The notes beneath the pieces are model-generated. The model did not search any database, was not told the DNA's origin, and saw nothing but the letters and a program-made list of their open reading frames with translations. From positions 1 to 33,106 of the forward strand of contig JAHBYK010000027.1 in assembly GCA_019635965.1 (NCBI GenBank): a stretch of DNA of 33,106 nucleotides, given 5' to 3'. Each line of letters starts with the position of its first letter. The first letter of the stretch is position 1. A program made the translations under genes and the position numbers. The stretch is from Parvibaculum sp. (GTDB lineage Bacteria; Pseudomonadota; Alphaproteobacteria; Parvibaculales; Parvibaculaceae). This document shows positions 17,341 to 27,954 of this stretch, piece after piece.

Positions 17341-18714
17341 TTACATCAAGACGTTAGCCACGAAGATCGAGACCACGCCGAAGGGCGCGATGTAGCGCAG
17401 CGCAAAGTGCCAGAGCCGGAACCAGGGCTTATCCCCGGCATGAAGCGCCTCGGCGACCTGGGGCCCAGACAGCACCCAGCCCGCAAAGAGCGCGATCATG
17501 AGGCCGACCGTCGGCATGATGAGATTTGCGGTGGTGAAATCGAGCACGTCGAAGAGCGTCATCTTCTCCATGAAGCCGAAGCGGGCCATGGGGTGAAAAT
17601 CCGACCAGAGATTGAAGGAGAGGACGGTGCCAAGCCCCGCGACCCAGGCGAGCGCGCCGATGATGAGGGCCAGCCATTTGCGCGAGATGTTCACCCCTTC
17701 CTCGACCCAGGCGACGATCGGCTCCAGCAGCGAGATGGCCGAGGTGACGGCCGCGACCGAAAGCAGCACGAAGAACGCGCCGCCGATCAATATGCCGCTG
17801 CCGATGGTGCCGAAGGCGATGGGCAGCGTGATGAAGGTGAGGCCGGGGCCCGACGACGGCTCGAGCCCGTAGGAAAAGACGAGCGGGAAGATGGCAACGC
17901 CCGCAAGCAGCGCCACCACCGTGTCGAGCACGGCAATGAAAACGGCGGACTGGCCGATGGAAACATCCTCATCGAGATAGGCGCCATAGGTCATCATGGC
18001 GCCGAGCGCGATCGAGACGGAGAAGAAGCCCTGCCCGATGGCGGCGAGAACCGTGTCCGGCGTCACTTCGGAAAAATCGAAGGCAAACATGAAACGCATC
18101 GCCTCGCCGAAGCCATCCATGGTTGTGGCATAGGCTGCCATCGCGGCAAGCAGGATGAAGAGCAGCGGCATGAGCATGACGACCGCACGCTCGATGCCGC
18201 TTGTCACGCCGCCGGCGACGATGATGACCGTGAGGGCAAGAAAGGCCGTCTGCCAGAGAATGAGGGAGCCGGGATCGCCCACGAAGCGGGAGAAATGTTC
18301 GGCGGCGGCGGCTTCCGTGTCGCCGGCGAAGGCGCCCGTCACCGCAAGCTCGATATATTTCAGGGCCCAGCCGCCGATCACGCTGTAGTAGGAGAGCACG
18401 ATGAAGGCGCCGACGATGCCGCCCCAGCCGATCAGCAGCCAGAACCGGGCGGCCCTGTTCTCCCTGACCAGCGCCTTCATGGCGTTGATCGGGCTCTGCT
18501 TGCCCATGCGGCCGAGCATGATTTCGGAGATCAGGATGGGGAGCGCAATGACGAGCGTGGTCGCGGCATAGATGAGGATGAAGGCGCCGCCGCCATTTTC
18601 GCCCGCGAGATAGGGAAAGCGCCAGATATTGCCAAGGCCGACGGCGCTGCCCACGGCGGCCATCAAAAAGGTGAACCGCGACGACCAGTGACGCGGCGCA
18701 AAGGGAGTGGTCAT
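17341..18714 (-). CDS. Sodium-dependent transporter, NSS/SNF family
   Basis: A 457-residue inner-membrane protein of LeuT type that would import an amino acid or similar solute with Na+. The start ATG at 18714 (MTTPFAPRHWSSRF) follows GGGGAAAAAG; the open frame to 18792 adds a non-hydrophobic tail without a site. The signature of helix 1, GSAVGLGNIWRFPYLAGENG, is at about residues 22-41 and holds the broken helix that binds Na+ and substrate. Eleven or so further membrane segments follow. A short GC-rich hairpin with a T-run in its loop lies just downstream of the TAA stop (17295-17325), a weak terminator at best. The substrate is not predictable here. Confidence 0.92.
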   Translation of the reverse strand: MTTPFAPRHWSSRFTFLMAAVGSAVGLGNIWRFPYLAGENGGGAFILIYAATTLVIALPILISEIMLGRMGKQSPINAMKALVRENRAARFWLLIGWGGIVGAFIVLSYYSVIGGWALKYIELAVTGAFAGDTEAAAAEHFSRFVGDPGSLILWQTAFLALTVIIVAGGVTSGIERAVVMLMPLLFILLAAMAAYATTMDGFGEAMRFMFAFDFSEVTPDTVLAAIGQGFFSVSIALGAMMTYGAYLDEDVSIGQSAVFIAVLDTVVALLAGVAIFPLVFSYGLEPSSGPGLTFITLPIAFGTIGSGILIGGAFFVLLSVAAVTSAISLLEPIVAWVEEGVNISRKWLALIIGALAWVAGLGTVLSFNLWSDFHPMARFGFMEKMTLFDVLDFTTANLIMPTVGLMIALFAGWVLSGPQVAEALHAGDKPWFRLWHFALRYIAPFGVVSIFVANVLM

Positions 18715-18906
18715 TCGGCTTTTTCCCCATTTCACGGCACGGCCCGGACCCCCCGCCCTGTCGGCCGCCTGCCCCGGATTGTGACGGGACAATACGGAAA
18801 TCGCCAGTGGCTGTCAGGCCCGGACGGCGGAAAAGCGCCATTCCGGGGCTCGCTATCGGCCGGAATCGCCTATAGTCGCGGCCAATAACAAATGCGGGGA
18901 AAGCCC

Positions 18907-19838
18907 ATGAGCGGCCACGAGATCAGCACAGCCTATGTCGAGGCGAACGGCCTCGCCTTTGAAGTCGATATGTGCGGCGAGGGCGAGAAATTCGCCCTGC
19001 TGCTGCACGGCTTCCCGGAGAGCAAGTTTTCCTGGCGCTTCCAGCTGCCGCTTTTCGCCCGGCTCGGCTATACGGCCTGGGCGCCGAACCTGCGCGGCTA
19101 TGGCGGGACGACGCGGCCGCAGGGGCGCGATGCCTACAAGCTCGACCTGCTGCTGGAGGATGTGGCGGCGCTGATCGACGCGGCGCGGGCGCGCGGCGTG
19201 ACGGGGCCCGTGACGCTGGTCGCGCATGACTGGGGCGGCGTCATCGCCTGGACTTTCGTCCTGAAGAAGATCCGCCCGCTCGAACGCTTCATCGTGATGA
19301 ACCTGCCGCATCCGGCCTGCTTTGCAAGGCGCGGCCGCACATGGGCGCAGCTCAAGAAGAGCTGGTATGTGTTCTTCTTTCAGATTCCCTGGCTGCCGGA
19401 AAAGCTGTTCCTCGCGCGCAATGCCGAAGCGATCGCCCGCGCCTTCTACAACATGGCGATCGACAAGAGCCGCTTCCCGAAGGAAGTGCTCGACCATTAC
19501 CGCAAGAATGCGCAGCTGCCCGGCGCGATGACCGCGATGATCAACTACTACCGCGCGCTCATGCGCGGCGAGCGGCCGAAGGAATGGGACGAGCCGCCGC
19601 AGCTCGACACACCGACGCTGATGATCTGGGGCGAGGAGGACGCCGCGCTCGGCAAGGAACTGACCTATGGCACGGAAGAGCTGGTGACGGATTTCACGCT
19701 GCGCTATCTGCCGCAGGTGTCCCACTGGGTGCAGCAGGAAGCGCCGGAAACGGTGAACGCGATGATCCGCGCCTGGATCGAAGGGCGGCATGTGCCGATG
19801 GCGGGACTTGGCGGGCGGCTGCTGCTGCCCGACGCCGA

Positions 19839-19842
<4 letters not shown>
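18907..19842 (+). CDS. Alpha/beta hydrolase, epoxide hydrolase-like
   Basis: A 311-residue enzyme. The start ATG at 18907 follows GCGGGGAAAG. The oxyanion motif HGFPES (about 40-45), the nucleophile elbow VAHDWGG with Asp as nucleophile (about 105-111), an acid in the [10 protein letters not shown] strand and the base His in [11 protein letters not shown] give an Asp-Asp/Glu-His triad. An Asp nucleophile points to epoxide hydrolase or haloalkane dehalogenase rather than esterase, and HGFPE favours epoxide hydrolase. It converges on acetoacetyl-CoA synthetase; the two stop codons overlap in the palindrome CTAG (19839-19842). Confidence 0.87.
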
Positions 19843-21800
<1,958 letters not shown>

Positions 21801-21977
21801 GGGGCCGCTCCTCCTCCGCCGGAAACGGCGGCACCTTAGGAGCGGCCCGGCAGCGGTTCAAGTGCCCGATCGGGGCGCGCGAGAGCGGGGGCGACAATCC
21901 GGGCTCGCGCGCCTACCATGCTGCGGCCATAATTCAGGTTCAGTTTCGAGACACATCAAGCTGCCGGAGCGCGCCCC

Positions 21978-24059
21978 ATGTCCCGCCTGATCGCCATTCT
22001 CGCCGGTCTTCTCATCCTGATTGTCGCGATCATCGTCGCGGTGCCGTTTCTCATTCCGATGGAGACCTACAAGAACCAGGTCGTCAGCATCGTGAAGGAA
22101 CAGACCGGGCGCGATCTCAGGATCGACGGCGATATCGGCCTTTCCTTCTTCCCGAACATTGCGGTCTCCATCAAGGATGTGGGCTTTTCCAACGCCGCAT
22201 GGGCGAAGGAAAAGGAAATGGCCTCGATGAAGGAAATGCGGGCGGCGCTGAAGCTGCGCCCGCTTTTCAGCGGCAATGTGGAGATCGACAGTTTCGTGCT
22301 GGTCGATCCGGTGATCCATCTGGAAGTGAGGCGCGACGGCACGCCCAACTGGCAATTCGAGACGGCACGGGCACAGGCCGCGGCACCGGCGCAACCGGCC
22401 GCGGGCGAGAGCGGCGGCGCCGGCGTGAGCGGCTTCAGCCTTGGTGAAGTTTCGATCCGCAATGGCCGCGCGAGCTATGCCAATGCGCAGTCGGGCGCGG
22501 CCTTTGCCGCGAGCGAGGTGAATGTGGACCTTTCGCTGCCGGGGCTCGACCAGCCTTTCCGCGCCGATGGCTCGCTCGTCTGGAATGGCGACCGCATCGC
22601 CATGGATCTCAAGGCGGACCGGCCGCGCGCACTGACGGAAGGCGGCGATACGCCGGTTGTTCTCGCCGTGGCGACGCCGAAGCTCAAGGCGGATTATGCA
22701 GGTACGCTGAAAGTTCTGGGCGGGCTCGCCTTTCAGGGCGATGTGAAGCTCGACGTAACATCGGTACGCGAGCTTGCGGCCTGGGCGGGGAGCCCGATGC
22801 CCGCAGGCGACGGCTTCGGGCCGCTGGCGCTGACCGGCAAGGCGGGCGGCAGCGGCACGGCCTACCGTTTCACCGATGCGAAGATCGCCTTTGACGGGAT
22901 GAACGCGACGGGCAATCTCACGCTCGATACGGGCGGCGCGCGGCCGAACCTCAAGGGCAATCTCGATGCCGACCGCATCGATGTGAACACCTATCTCGGC
23001 AAGAGCGCGGGCGGCGGCGGGGCCGGCGGCGGAAGCGGCGGCGGCGACGAGGGCTGGAGCACGGCACCGATCGACCTGTCCGGGCTCAAGGCGCTCGACA
23101 TGGATTTCGATTTCTCGACGAAGGAAATCCTGTTCCAGCAGATCAAGATCGCCGACAGCGCGCTGAAGCTCAAACTTTCGAATGGCGTGCTCAATGCCAA
23201 TCTCTCGAAGCTCAATCTCTATCAGGGCGCGGGCGCGGGCACACTGACGGTGAACGGCGCGGGCGCGACGCCGCAGATCGCCGCGAATTTCAAACTCGCC
23301 GGACTTGCCGCGGAGCCCTTCCTCACCGATGCGGCGGATTTCAAACGGCTTCAGGGCATGACGGCGCTCGACATCGCGGTGACGGCGGCTGGCCGCTCGC
23401 AGCGCGACATGGTGTCGGCGCTCAACGGCAATGGCAGCATCAAATTCACCGATGGCAAGATCAAGGGGATCAATATCGCGCAGCTTGCACGCAACGTCTT
23501 CAACGCGGCGGCGACGGGCTGGCAATCGGGCGGCGCGCAGGACACCGACTTCTCGGAAATGGGCGGCACATTCACCATTACCAATGGCGTCCTGAAGAAT
23601 GACGACCTGCGGCTGCTTTCACCGCTGATCCGGGTGAGCGGCGCGGGCACGGTGAACATGCCGCCAAAGACGCTCAACTACCGCGTGGAACCGAAGCTCG
23701 TCGCCTCGCTCGAAGGACAGGGCGCGACGGGCACGGCACAGGGCATCGAAGTGCCGATCCTGATTACCGGCTCCTGGTCGAACCCGCGCTTTGCGCCGGA
23801 CCTCGCCTCGATGATCCAGAACCGCGAGAATATCGAGAGCACGATCAAGTCGATCCGCGAGGATGGCGGCAAGGGACTCATTCGCGGGCTGATGGGCCAG
23901 CCGGCGGAAAGCGGCGCGGCGGCGGGCACGGGCACGGAAACAGGCAGCGGCACGGCCGGCGAGAGCGCCACCGGAGGCGAAGCGGCGCCCGCGGAAACGC
24001 CGCCCGCCGAAACGCGGCCCCGGCCCGAAGACGCGCTGCGGCAGATTTTCGGGCGCTGA
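21978..24059 (+). CDS. AsmA family protein
   Basis: A 693-residue protein with one N-terminal membrane anchor (about 4-28) and a long periplasmic beta-rich body. The AsmA N-terminal signature is clear (YKNQVVSIVKEQTGRDLRIDGDI at about 32-54, in pieces: KEQTGRDLRIDGDI; FFPNIAVSIKDVGFSN), as is the C-terminal AsmA domain (LNYRVEPKLVASLEGQG, PILITGSWSNPRFAPDL). A Gly/Ser linker (about 337-353) and a Gly/Thr/Ala/Glu/Pro-rich tail (about 640-682) are low-complexity. Family members are thought to assist outer-membrane lipid or protein assembly. It is followed by a GCCCGGC/GCCGGGC hairpin at 24067-24086 without a T-run. Confidence 0.9.
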   Translation: MSRLIAILAGLLILIVAIIVAVPFLIPMETYKNQVVSIVKEQTGRDLRIDGDIGLSFFPNIAVSIKDVGFSNAAWAKEKEMASMKEMRAALKLRPLFSGNVEIDSFVLVDPVIHLEVRRDGTPNWQFETARAQAAAPAQPAAGESGGAGVSGFSLGEVSIRNGRASYANAQSGAAFAASEVNVDLSLPGLDQPFRADGSLVWNGDRIAMDLKADRPRALTEGGDTPVVLAVATPKLKADYAGTLKVLGGLAFQGDVKLDVTSVRELAAWAGSPMPAGDGFGPLALTGKAGGSGTAYRFTDAKIAFDGMNATGNLTLDTGGARPNLKGNLDADRIDVNTYLGKSAGGGGAGGGSGGGDEGWSTAPIDLSGLKALDMDFDFSTKEILFQQIKIADSALKLKLSNGVLNANLSKLNLYQGAGAGTLTVNGAGATPQIAANFKLAGLAAEPFLTDAADFKRLQGMTALDIAVTAAGRSQRDMVSALNGNGSIKFTDGKIKGINIAQLARNVFNAAATGWQSGGAQDTDFSEMGGTFTITNGVLKNDDLRLLSPLIRVSGAGTVNMPPKTLNYRVEPKLVASLEGQGATGTAQGIEVPILITGSWSNPRFAPDLASMIQNRENIESTIKSIREDGGKGLIRGLMGQPAESGAAAGTGTETGSGTAGESATGGEAAPAETPPAETRPRPEDALRQIFGR

Positions 24060-24142
24060 GACACCGGCCCGGCCTTTGTGCCGGGCTCGCGTCCCGTCTA
24101 GACTGGCGCAACTGATTCGCCGGGGACCGGACAGGCGCCTTC

Positions 24143-24394
24143 ATGATCCTGAACGCCTTGTCGACGCTGCTGAAATTCTTCATCGGGGCAGTCGCCGTGG
24201 GGGCGCTGCTCAGCGCGTTCGACATCACAGCCGAGGAAGTGCTCAGGGATATCGGGTTCACGCCCGAGAACATCCTCGCCTTTGTGCGCGAGGGGATCGG
24301 CTGGGCCTTGCCGCATTTCCTGCTGGGCGCGCTCGTGCTCATTCCCATCTGGCTCGTGATCTTCCTGCTCAAGCCGCCCGGATTCCGCCGCTGA
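24143..24394 (+). CDS. Small membrane protein, DUF6460-like
   Basis: An 83-residue protein with two membrane segments (about 8-27 and 57-78) flanking an amphipathic stretch, DITAEEVLRDIGFTPENILAFVREG. It resembles the small DUF6460 proteins of alphaproteobacteria; function unknown. The start ATG at 24143 has only a weak ribosome site. A terminator lies 58 bases downstream. Confidence 0.7.
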   Translation: MILNALSTLLKFFIGAVAVGALLSAFDITAEEVLRDIGFTPENILAFVREGIGWALPHFLLGALVLIPIWLVIFLLKPPGFRR

Positions 24395-24451
24395 AGGCTC
24401 ATTGCCACCTTGCCCTTGCGGAAGGCCGATCCGCCCCATAGAGTTATGGTT

Positions 24452-24487
24452 AACGGCGACGGGACGATCCTTTCGCCGTTCTGTTTT
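24452..24487 (+). terminator. Rho-independent terminator downstream of the DUF6460-like gene
   Basis: Perfect 8-base arms AACGGCGA (24452-24459) and TCGCCGTT (24473-24480) with a 13-base loop, followed by CTGTTTTTCC on the plus strand. It ends only 18 bases before the ATG at 24505, so if that gene starts upstream of it the hairpin could act as an attenuator. Confidence 0.75.
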
Positions 24488-24504
24488 TCCCTGGGGAGGT
24501 ATCA

Positions 24505-24855
24505 ATGAAAAAACTCGCTATCGCCGTCGCATTCGCCGTTTCAACCTTTGCAGGCGCCGCCATCGCCAATGTGGGCGCGGGCCTTGTCGGCAACACGGTG
24601 ACGCTGACCGGACCGAACGGCGTGACCAAGATCTATTACCCCGACGCATCGAGCATCGTGGTGAAGGGCGCGGACGGCGCCGAAGTCGCCGGCACCTGGC
24701 GCGTGGACGGCAACAAGATCTGCACCACGGTCGGCAGCAACCCGGAAAACTGCACCGCGGCGGTGGACGAAGCCCCGACCGTCGGCAGCTCCGGCACGAT
24801 CGAAGGCGAACAGGGCGCCGTGCAATGGGCGGTGACGGCGGGCAAGGATTTCTGA
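24505..24855 (+). CDS. Small secreted protein of unknown function
   Basis: A 116-residue protein with a clean Sec signal peptide (MKKLAIAVAFAVSTFAGAAIA-N). The mature part holds VTLTGPNGVTKIYYPDASSIVVKG and a Cys pair (KICTTVGSNPENC, about 75-87) that could form a disulfide. Its pattern of Gly/Thr strands suggests a small beta-sheet domain. I do not recognise a named family. Start ATG 24505 follows GGGGAGG. The promoter is unclear because a terminator sits directly in front. Confidence 0.8.
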   Translation: MKKLAIAVAFAVSTFAGAAIANVGAGLVGNTVTLTGPNGVTKIYYPDASSIVVKGADGAEVAGTWRVDGNKICTTVGSNPENCTAAVDEAPTVGSSGTIEGEQGAVQWAVTAGKDF

Positions 24856-24942
24856 TCCGGCATCGTCCTCGCTTTTCACCTGTTCCCGGCGCCACGCAAT
24901 TCCTAAGATCGCGCAACTGAATCGCGATTTGGGAGATGCGGC

Positions 24943-25728
24943 ATGGGACGGCTTTCGGGAAAGCGGGCAATCGTTACGGGCGCTGGCAGCGGCATTGGCC
25001 GGGCCAGCGCCCTTCTCTTTGCGCAGGAGGGCGCGAGTGTCGTCGCGGTCGACCGCGTGGAGGACGCGGTGGACGAGACGGCGGCGATGATCCGCAAGGC
25101 GGGCGGCAAGGTTCTCTCCGTCGCGGCCGATGTGAGCGACGAGGCGGCGGTGAACGGCTTTGTCGATCACTGCATCAAGGAGTTCGGCGGGCTCGACGTG
25201 GTCTATGCCAATGCCGGGATCAGCGGCGGCATGGTGCCGCTACAGGAACAGACGGTCGCCTATTGGCAGGAGATCCTTGCGGTCAACCTGATCGGGCCGT
25301 TCCTCGCCATCAAGGCGGCAAGCCCGCACATGATCAAACAGGGCAAGGGCTCGATCATCTGCACGGCATCCGTCGCGGGACTGAGGGCCAATGCCGGCGG
25401 TACGCCCTATAGCGCGAGCAAGGCCGGCGTCATCAGCCTCGTGCAGACCGTGGCGAACGAACTCTACGGCACGGGCGTGCGCGTCAATGCGATCTGCCCC
25501 GGCCTCATCGAGACCGGCATGACGAAGCCCATCTTCGACGGCGCGAGGGCGCGCGGCACCGACGACAAGATCGGCCAGCTGAACCCGCTGAAACGCTATG
25601 GCCTGCCGCCGGAAATCGCGCAGGCCGCGCTTTTCCTTGCGAGCGACGATGCGTCCTATGTGAACGGTCAGGCGATTGCCGTCGATGGCGGGCTATCGAG
25701 CACGCACCCTTTTGCCGGGCGCCGGTAA
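24943..25728 (+). CDS. Short-chain dehydrogenase/reductase
   Basis: A 261-residue NAD(P)-dependent SDR. Cofactor loop TGAGSGIG (12-19), D37 at the end of the second strand (VVAVDRVED), which favours NAD(H), NAGISGG (about 90), Ser in TASVAGL (about 143) and YSASK (about 156-160). The C-terminus [20 protein letters not shown] is typical. The start ATG at 24943 follows GGGAGATGC. Substrate unknown. Its stop is TAA. Confidence 0.9.
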   Translation: MGRLSGKRAIVTGAGSGIGRASALLFAQEGASVVAVDRVEDAVDETAAMIRKAGGKVLSVAADVSDEAAVNGFVDHCIKEFGGLDVVYANAGISGGMVPLQEQTVAYWQEILAVNLIGPFLAIKAASPHMIKQGKGSIICTASVAGLRANAGGTPYSASKAGVISLVQTVANELYGTGVRVNAICPGLIETGMTKPIFDGARARGTDDKIGQLNPLKRYGLPPEIAQAALFLASDDASYVNGQAIAVDGGLSSTHPFAGRR

Positions 25729-25736
25729 GACGCGCC

Positions 25737-26006
25737 TCAGATACGCGCCGAGATGCTCGTGCCCTCGCCTGCTTCCGCAATCGTTGCGCGCAGCCGGCAG
25801 GGGCCGAGCGCGAAGGCGGCGACGCCTTTTTCCGCGAAGCTGACGGCATCGCCGACGGCAAACCATGTGTCGCCATCGGGGCTTGCCTCGAGCGCGACGC
25901 GCGCGCCGCCAAATTCGCCCCAGGCCCAGAAGGTGCCCGTGCCGCCCTGCCACTCGACAGCGGCGGAACTGCCGCTCTCTGTGGCGCCGTCGAAAAACCT
26001 GCTCAT
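25737..26006 (-). CDS. Small hypothetical protein, beta-rich
   Basis: An 89-residue acidic protein without signal peptide or membrane segment. It has a short beta-rich pattern (VALEASPDGDTWFAVGDAVSF, in pieces; ALGPCRLRATIAEAGEG) that recalls small structural proteins near phage tail genes, but I cannot name a family. Start ATG 26006 follows AAAGGGAGAG, a good ribosome site, and codon use fits the host. It converges on the SDR, 8 bases apart. Confidence 0.65.
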   Translation of the reverse strand: MSRFFDGATESGSSAAVEWQGGTGTFWAWGEFGGARVALEASPDGDTWFAVGDAVSFAEKGVAAFALGPCRLRATIAEAGEGTSISARI

Positions 26007-26089
26007 CGATCTCTCCCTTTGTCCGTTTACGGAGGGAGAGCATGCGCCCGGCGCAGGAGGGCGGGGATAAGTTGCGCCGGGAAATTTCG

Positions 26090-26389
26090 TCAGGCAGTGG
26101 CGGCGTAGGGGAGCCGCGTGACCGGGGCCCCGGTCATGGCGGCGATGGCATTGGTGATGGCGGGGGCCCCGCCGCCTGGCACGATCGCCGCCACCGCATG
26201 CGGCCTCACCGAGACTGGACCGCTCGCGTTGTAGCTGTAGCTCCCGACATCGGACTTGAAGGTGATATTGCCGAGATCGTCATACTCGACGGTCTTGGTG
26301 CTCCCACCCGTGATCGCATATTCGGTGAGGCGGTTCAGATCGTCATAAAGGAAGGTCTCGGCAAGGCTCTCGTTTGGCTTGAGTGTTGG
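26090..26389 (-). pseudogene. Rhs/YD-repeat fragment fused to a molybdopterin-oxidoreductase-like C-terminus
   Basis: In one open frame ending in TGA at 26092-26090, the first ~65 codons encode Rhs repeats (ETFLYDDLNRLTEY, VEYDDLGNITFKSD, VRPHAVAAI). The last ~30 codons (GGGAPAITNAIAAMTGAPVTRLP) match instead the C-terminal pattern of xanthine-dehydrogenase-family molybdopterin subunits, P-A-I-x-N-A-I-x3-T-G-x-x-[IV]-x-x-L-P. The join is near 26190. It is in the same frame as the upstream immunity gene and separated from it by that gene's TGA only. No start codon or ribosome site of its own. Read as an insertion scar: the accessory island's left edge cut into a host gene. Confidence 0.65.
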
Positions 26390-26806
26390 TCAGAGCCGCT
26401 TGGCAGCTCCCATACCGATCGGAAATGCATCCTCCTCATCACCATTAAATGTGGCGGTAGGATTTTTGATGCGGTGAACTACCACACTGGCAAGCTTGTA
26501 CGCCGCAAGCACCTCACCTAAATGCGCGGGCCCGCGCGGTGTGAGAGCTATATACTCTCCTCGATACTCGTCGTCTTCGACTATGAACAACAGCGCTTCC
26601 CCCCGACGCACGCGACCGGGAAACCAATCAGCTTCTGTCAGCCGAATATTTCTTGGCTTTGAAAAAAAATCGGGATCGCCGTCGCCGCCGATTATTTGAA
26701 AGCGTTGTCCTATTTCGAGCGATCCTGTTTTCATTTTCATTGTGGTGCACCCACTCAATGCTAACCAAAGAACTAGTGCTACGAGCCGCCACTTTCTTAA
26801 TGTCAT
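26390..26806 (-). CDS. Putative immunity lipoprotein for the Rhs toxin
   Basis: A 138-residue protein with a lipoprotein signal peptide (KWRLVALVLWLALSGC, lipobox L-S-G-C, Cys20), then FQIIGGDGDPDFF and HLGEVLAAYKLASVV. Its ATG overlaps the toxin stop by 4 bases (ATGA, 26806-26803), the usual coupling of polymorphic toxin and immunity genes. GC is lower than in the Rhs part and the host genes. I do not recognise the family; the immunity role comes from position. A lipid anchor would place it in the envelope, which suggests protection against a toxin acting in or crossing the periplasm. Confidence 0.65.
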   Translation of the reverse strand: MTLRKWRLVALVLWLALSGCTTMKMKTGSLEIGQRFQIIGGDGDPDFFSKPRNIRLTEADWFPGRVRRGEALLFIVEDDEYRGEYIALTPRGPAHLGEVLAAYKLASVVVHRIKNPTATFNGDEEDAFPIGMGAAKRL

Positions 26807-27954
26807 GGCATCATACGAAATACAGGATTTTTGACTGTGTTACGTGCGTCGGGGATCAACCACTCCGTGCCCATGCCGCTGTATGGGCCACCTCCTAGTG
26901 CAGCATTGTAAGGCTGATAGCCGGCAATTGAGCCCGGGTTTGGTGAAAACTGAACCCGTCCGCTATTGAGGTCGGCCTGTGTAACGGTTCCTTCAACATA
27001 CATCGTTCCCTGGTTCCAAGCAGGATACACCGCCAACGTATCTCGCCAATCCGCCATCAACGCCGGGTTCTCTATGCCCCACGAGACTCCATCCCACTTG
27101 GCTTTCAAACCGTCAAATACTCTGTAAACCGTGTAACGAACATTGCTCGTGACATTCTCAGAAATAACTTCGAGCGCCTCGTTTAGAATACCTATAAGTC
27201 CGCCTTTCTTGAGCCATCTGGAGAGCTTGCTTGCGCTCCCTAGGAAATCGGGTGCATCGGTTGTCGTGCCTGTTTGGCTTCGGGCGTATTGAACATTTTC
27301 GTTCGTAGGTCCTATCGCCCTTCCGACGGCATAACTGAACGCTCCCGTGACGGCACCGTTTGCGAACTTGCCCCCACCGAGGACGGAGGCGGTGCCGCCG
27401 ACGGCGGCGGACGCGGCTGCACCGACGAAGACGTTGTCGTTCGCGACGACGTCGATATAAGGCTGTGCGAGGGCAGAGAAGCCTGCGGCAAGGAAGCCGG
27501 ACTGGAAGTTGCCGCCCTGGGCGACGCTGCTCACGCCGCCGGTCAGCCCGAAGGCCACGAAGCGCTGCGAGTCGGTCCAGGCGCCTGCCTTGGCCGCAAA
27601 GCCGAGCCTGGCGAAGACCGCGCCGGATATCGCCCCTGTCACGACACTTCGCAAGTTTCCGCCTGTTATGCCGCCTGCTATGGCCCCGCCTATGGCGCCG
27701 GCAATAGTTGCACATGCGGCCGCGCAGGCCGCCGCGCCTGCGGTGCCCGATCCGTAAATGGCACTCGCCACCCAGCCCTGACCGTAAATGGCTGCGACCA
27801 CCACGACGACGATCGCTATCAGCGTCTTGAGGAACTTGCCGAGCGAGAAGTATCCCGTCGGGTCTGTGTAGGAGAGTGGGTTGTTGCCGACATAGGAGTA
27901 CCGGTTGAGGCTTTGTGTGTTTGTCGGGTCCTGGACGAAGGGATCGGCGGACAT
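26803..27954 (-). CDS. Rhs-type polymorphic toxin C-terminus (orphan cassette), possibly ADP-ribosyltransferase-like
   Basis: From the ATG at 27954, 383 residues. It opens at the end of an Rhs core (MSADPFVQDP, NRYSYVGNNPLSYTDPTGY, residues 1-35), then a hydrophobic Gly/Ala-rich pre-toxin region (about 41-215), then a variable C-terminus of lower GC (about 215-383). In the last 110 residues YRVF (R278), VSWGIENP (S291) and TEWLIP (E364) are spaced like the R-S-E set of ADP-ribosyltransferase toxins such as the Tre proteins; this is a hint, not proof. The frame stays open upstream to 28185, but the typical ARYYDPxxGRF lead-in is missing, so this is a displaced tip rather than a full Rhs protein. 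It would need another Rhs core, or recombination, for delivery. Confidence 0.7.
   Translation of the reverse strand: MSADPFVQDPTNTQSLNRYSYVGNNPLSYTDPTGYFSLGKFLKTLIAIVVVVVAAIYGQGWVASAIYGSGTAGAAACAAACATIAGAIGGAIAGGITGGNLRSVVTGAISGAVFARLGFAAKAGAWTDSQRFVAFGLTGGVSSVAQGGNFQSGFLAAGFSALAQPYIDVVANDNVFVGAAASAAVGGTASVLGGGKFANGAVTGAFSYAVGRAIGPTNENVQYARSQTGTTTDAPDFLGSASKLSRWLKKGGLIGILNEALEVISENVTSNVRYTVYRVFDGLKAKWDGVSWGIENPALMADWRDTLAVYPAWNQGTMYVEGTVTQADLNSGRVQFSPNPGSIAGYQPYNAALGGGPYSGMGTEWLIPDARNTVKNPVFRMMP

Noticed and set aside
17254-18888. 544-codon plus-strand frame opposite the NSS transporter
   Set aside because: Charged low-complexity protein (EDDRE-type) typical of the antisense of membrane-protein genes.
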